Of a stretch of 64,000 nucleotides of DNA, positions 63,455 to 64,000 are shown piece by piece (the first letter of the stretch is position 1; each line of letters opens with the position of its first letter). The notes below the pieces were generated by a model. It ran no database searches. It saw only the letters and a program-made list of their open reading frames with translations, and was not told where the DNA came from. The position numbers and the translations under genes are program-made. Origin of the DNA: CAVZBW01 sp963778465 (GTDB lineage: Bacteria > Actinomycetota > Acidimicrobiia > Acidimicrobiales > RAAP-2); assembly GCA_963778465.1 (NCBI GenBank), contig CAVZUK010000003.1:1922001-1986000 (forward strand), read 5' to 3'.

Positions 63455-64000
63455 CTACGTCTCTTCGACGGTGCGATCCTGGGCCTCGGCGTCCCGTGCC
63501 AGCTCCGTCTGGTGCTCCCGCATCGCTTCGGCCAGCTTCGGGTCGCTCAGGGCGAGGATTCGGATCGCCAGTAGCCCGGCGTTGCGGGCGCCGTCCACCG
63601 CCATCGTGGCGACGGGCACGCCCCGGGGCATCTGAGCGATCGACAGCAGGGAATCGAGACCGTCGAGTCGGCGCAGGGCGACCGGGACGCCGATCACCGG
63701 GAGCGTGGTGGCGGCAGCGAGCATGCCCGGGAGGTGAGCGGCTCCGCCGGCTCCGGCGATGATCACCCGGAGCCCCCGGCCCGCCGCATCGTGCCCGAAG
63801 CGCAGCATCTTGTCGGGGGTGCGGTGGGCCGAGACCACCCGGACCTCGTGGGGCACCCCGAAGCGTTGGAGGACCTCGGCCGCCCCCCGCATCACCTCCA
63901 AGTCCGAGGAGCTGCCCATGACCACCGCCACTTGCGGCTCGACTTTCTTCCTCGAGGACCGGGAGGACTTCGCCGAGGGCCGGGAGGACTTCGCCGAGGG
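63455..64000 (-). CDS. purE: N5-carboxyaminoimidazole ribonucleotide mutase PurE (possibly partial)
   Basis: 158 aa from internal GTG 63931: [20 protein letters not shown], the substrate loop [10 protein letters not shown], and [25 protein letters not shown]. It isomerises N5-CAIR to CAIR in purine synthesis. Upstream of GTG 63931 the frame stays open to the window edge and codes a Ser/Lys/Arg-rich repeat (PSAKSSR twice), so the protein may start outside the window with an N-terminal extension or fusion. Confidence 0.9.
   Translation of the reverse strand, partial: PSAKSSRPSAKSSRSSRKKVEPQVAVVMGSSSDLEVMRGAAEVLQRFGVPHEVRVVSAHRTPDKMLRFGHDAAGRGLRVIIAGAGGAAHLPGMLAAATTLPVIGVPVALRRLDGLDSLLSIAQMPRGVPVATMAVDGARNAGLLAIRILALSDPKLAEAMREHQTELARDAEAQDRTVEET
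63961..64000 (-). repeat. 21-bp tandem repeat at the purE 5' end
   Basis: A 21-bp unit (begins GGGAGGACTTCGCCGAGGGC on the + strand) is repeated and runs off the window edge. It encodes PSAKSSR in the purE frame. Confidence 0.6.

Overview
This 64 kb window is a high-GC chromosomal segment of an actinobacterium. Supporting signs are the DUF2469 gene between rplS and yraN, a mycothiol S-conjugate amidase (Mca), a PPOX/F420-type flavoprotein, a PspA-HtpX-PspAB cluster, frequent GTG/TTG starts and many leaderless genes. The gene mix (many acyl-CoA ligases, amidohydrolases and SDRs; no lepB or rnhB between rplS and DUF2469) would suit Acidimicrobiia, but that is inference. I see no phage genes, IS elements, tRNA, rRNA or CRISPR array.

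Layout. 1-12.3 kb is a housekeeping block on the + strand: plsX (3' end), acpP, rnc, mutM, smc, ftsY, ffh, rpsP, khpA, rimM, trmD, rplS, DUF2469, yraN. It covers lipid initiation, RNA processing, DNA repair, chromosome organisation, SRP targeting and ribosome/tRNA maturation. 12.3-24.3 kb is accessory: an isomerase-like crotonase, an FMN reductase, two uncharacterised secreted proteins (one with a Thr/Ser/Pro heptad stalk), an MFS pump with its TetR regulator, a broken LysR regulator, and a glycosyltransferase/nucleotide-sugar dehydrogenase pair. 24.3-36.3 kb looks like a catabolic cluster: three TIM-barrel amidohydrolases, a D-aminoacylase-like amidohydrolase, two AMP-forming acyl-CoA ligases, SDR, class II aldolase, SnoaL-like and NIPSNAP-like proteins. 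36.4-42.2 kb holds an HTH-TOBE (molybdate-type) regulator, two class B penicillin-binding proteins, and a molybdopterin oxidoreductase with its cytochrome b. 42.4-45.9 kb carries a WYL regulator and a divergent TetR/MFS pair with a palindromic operator. 46.1-49.0 kb is comM-dprA, which commonly follows yraN directly; here they lie about 34 kb apart. 49.0-57.3 kb carries an aminotransferase, cysteine dioxygenase, a GH76-like enzyme, a NYN protein, SDR, PPOX, fumC, an orphan response regulator, PCD and a phosphatase. 57.4-64 kb has the Psp-type membrane-stress operon, mca, a ChbG-like deacetylase, a stomatin-like protein and purE.

Two window-wide patterns matter. First, at least thirteen genes have a TANNNT -10 element 6-10 nt upstream of the start codon and no Shine-Dalgarno sequence, so leaderless transcription looks common. 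Second, five otherwise intact genes are each broken by one extra base, always in the same direction. That points to sequence errors as readily as to gene decay. The most novel-looking items are a leaderless 29-codon ORF ahead of cysteine dioxygenase, the secreted protein pair at 14.3-18.3 kb, and the unassigned amidohydrolase/ligase catabolic cluster.
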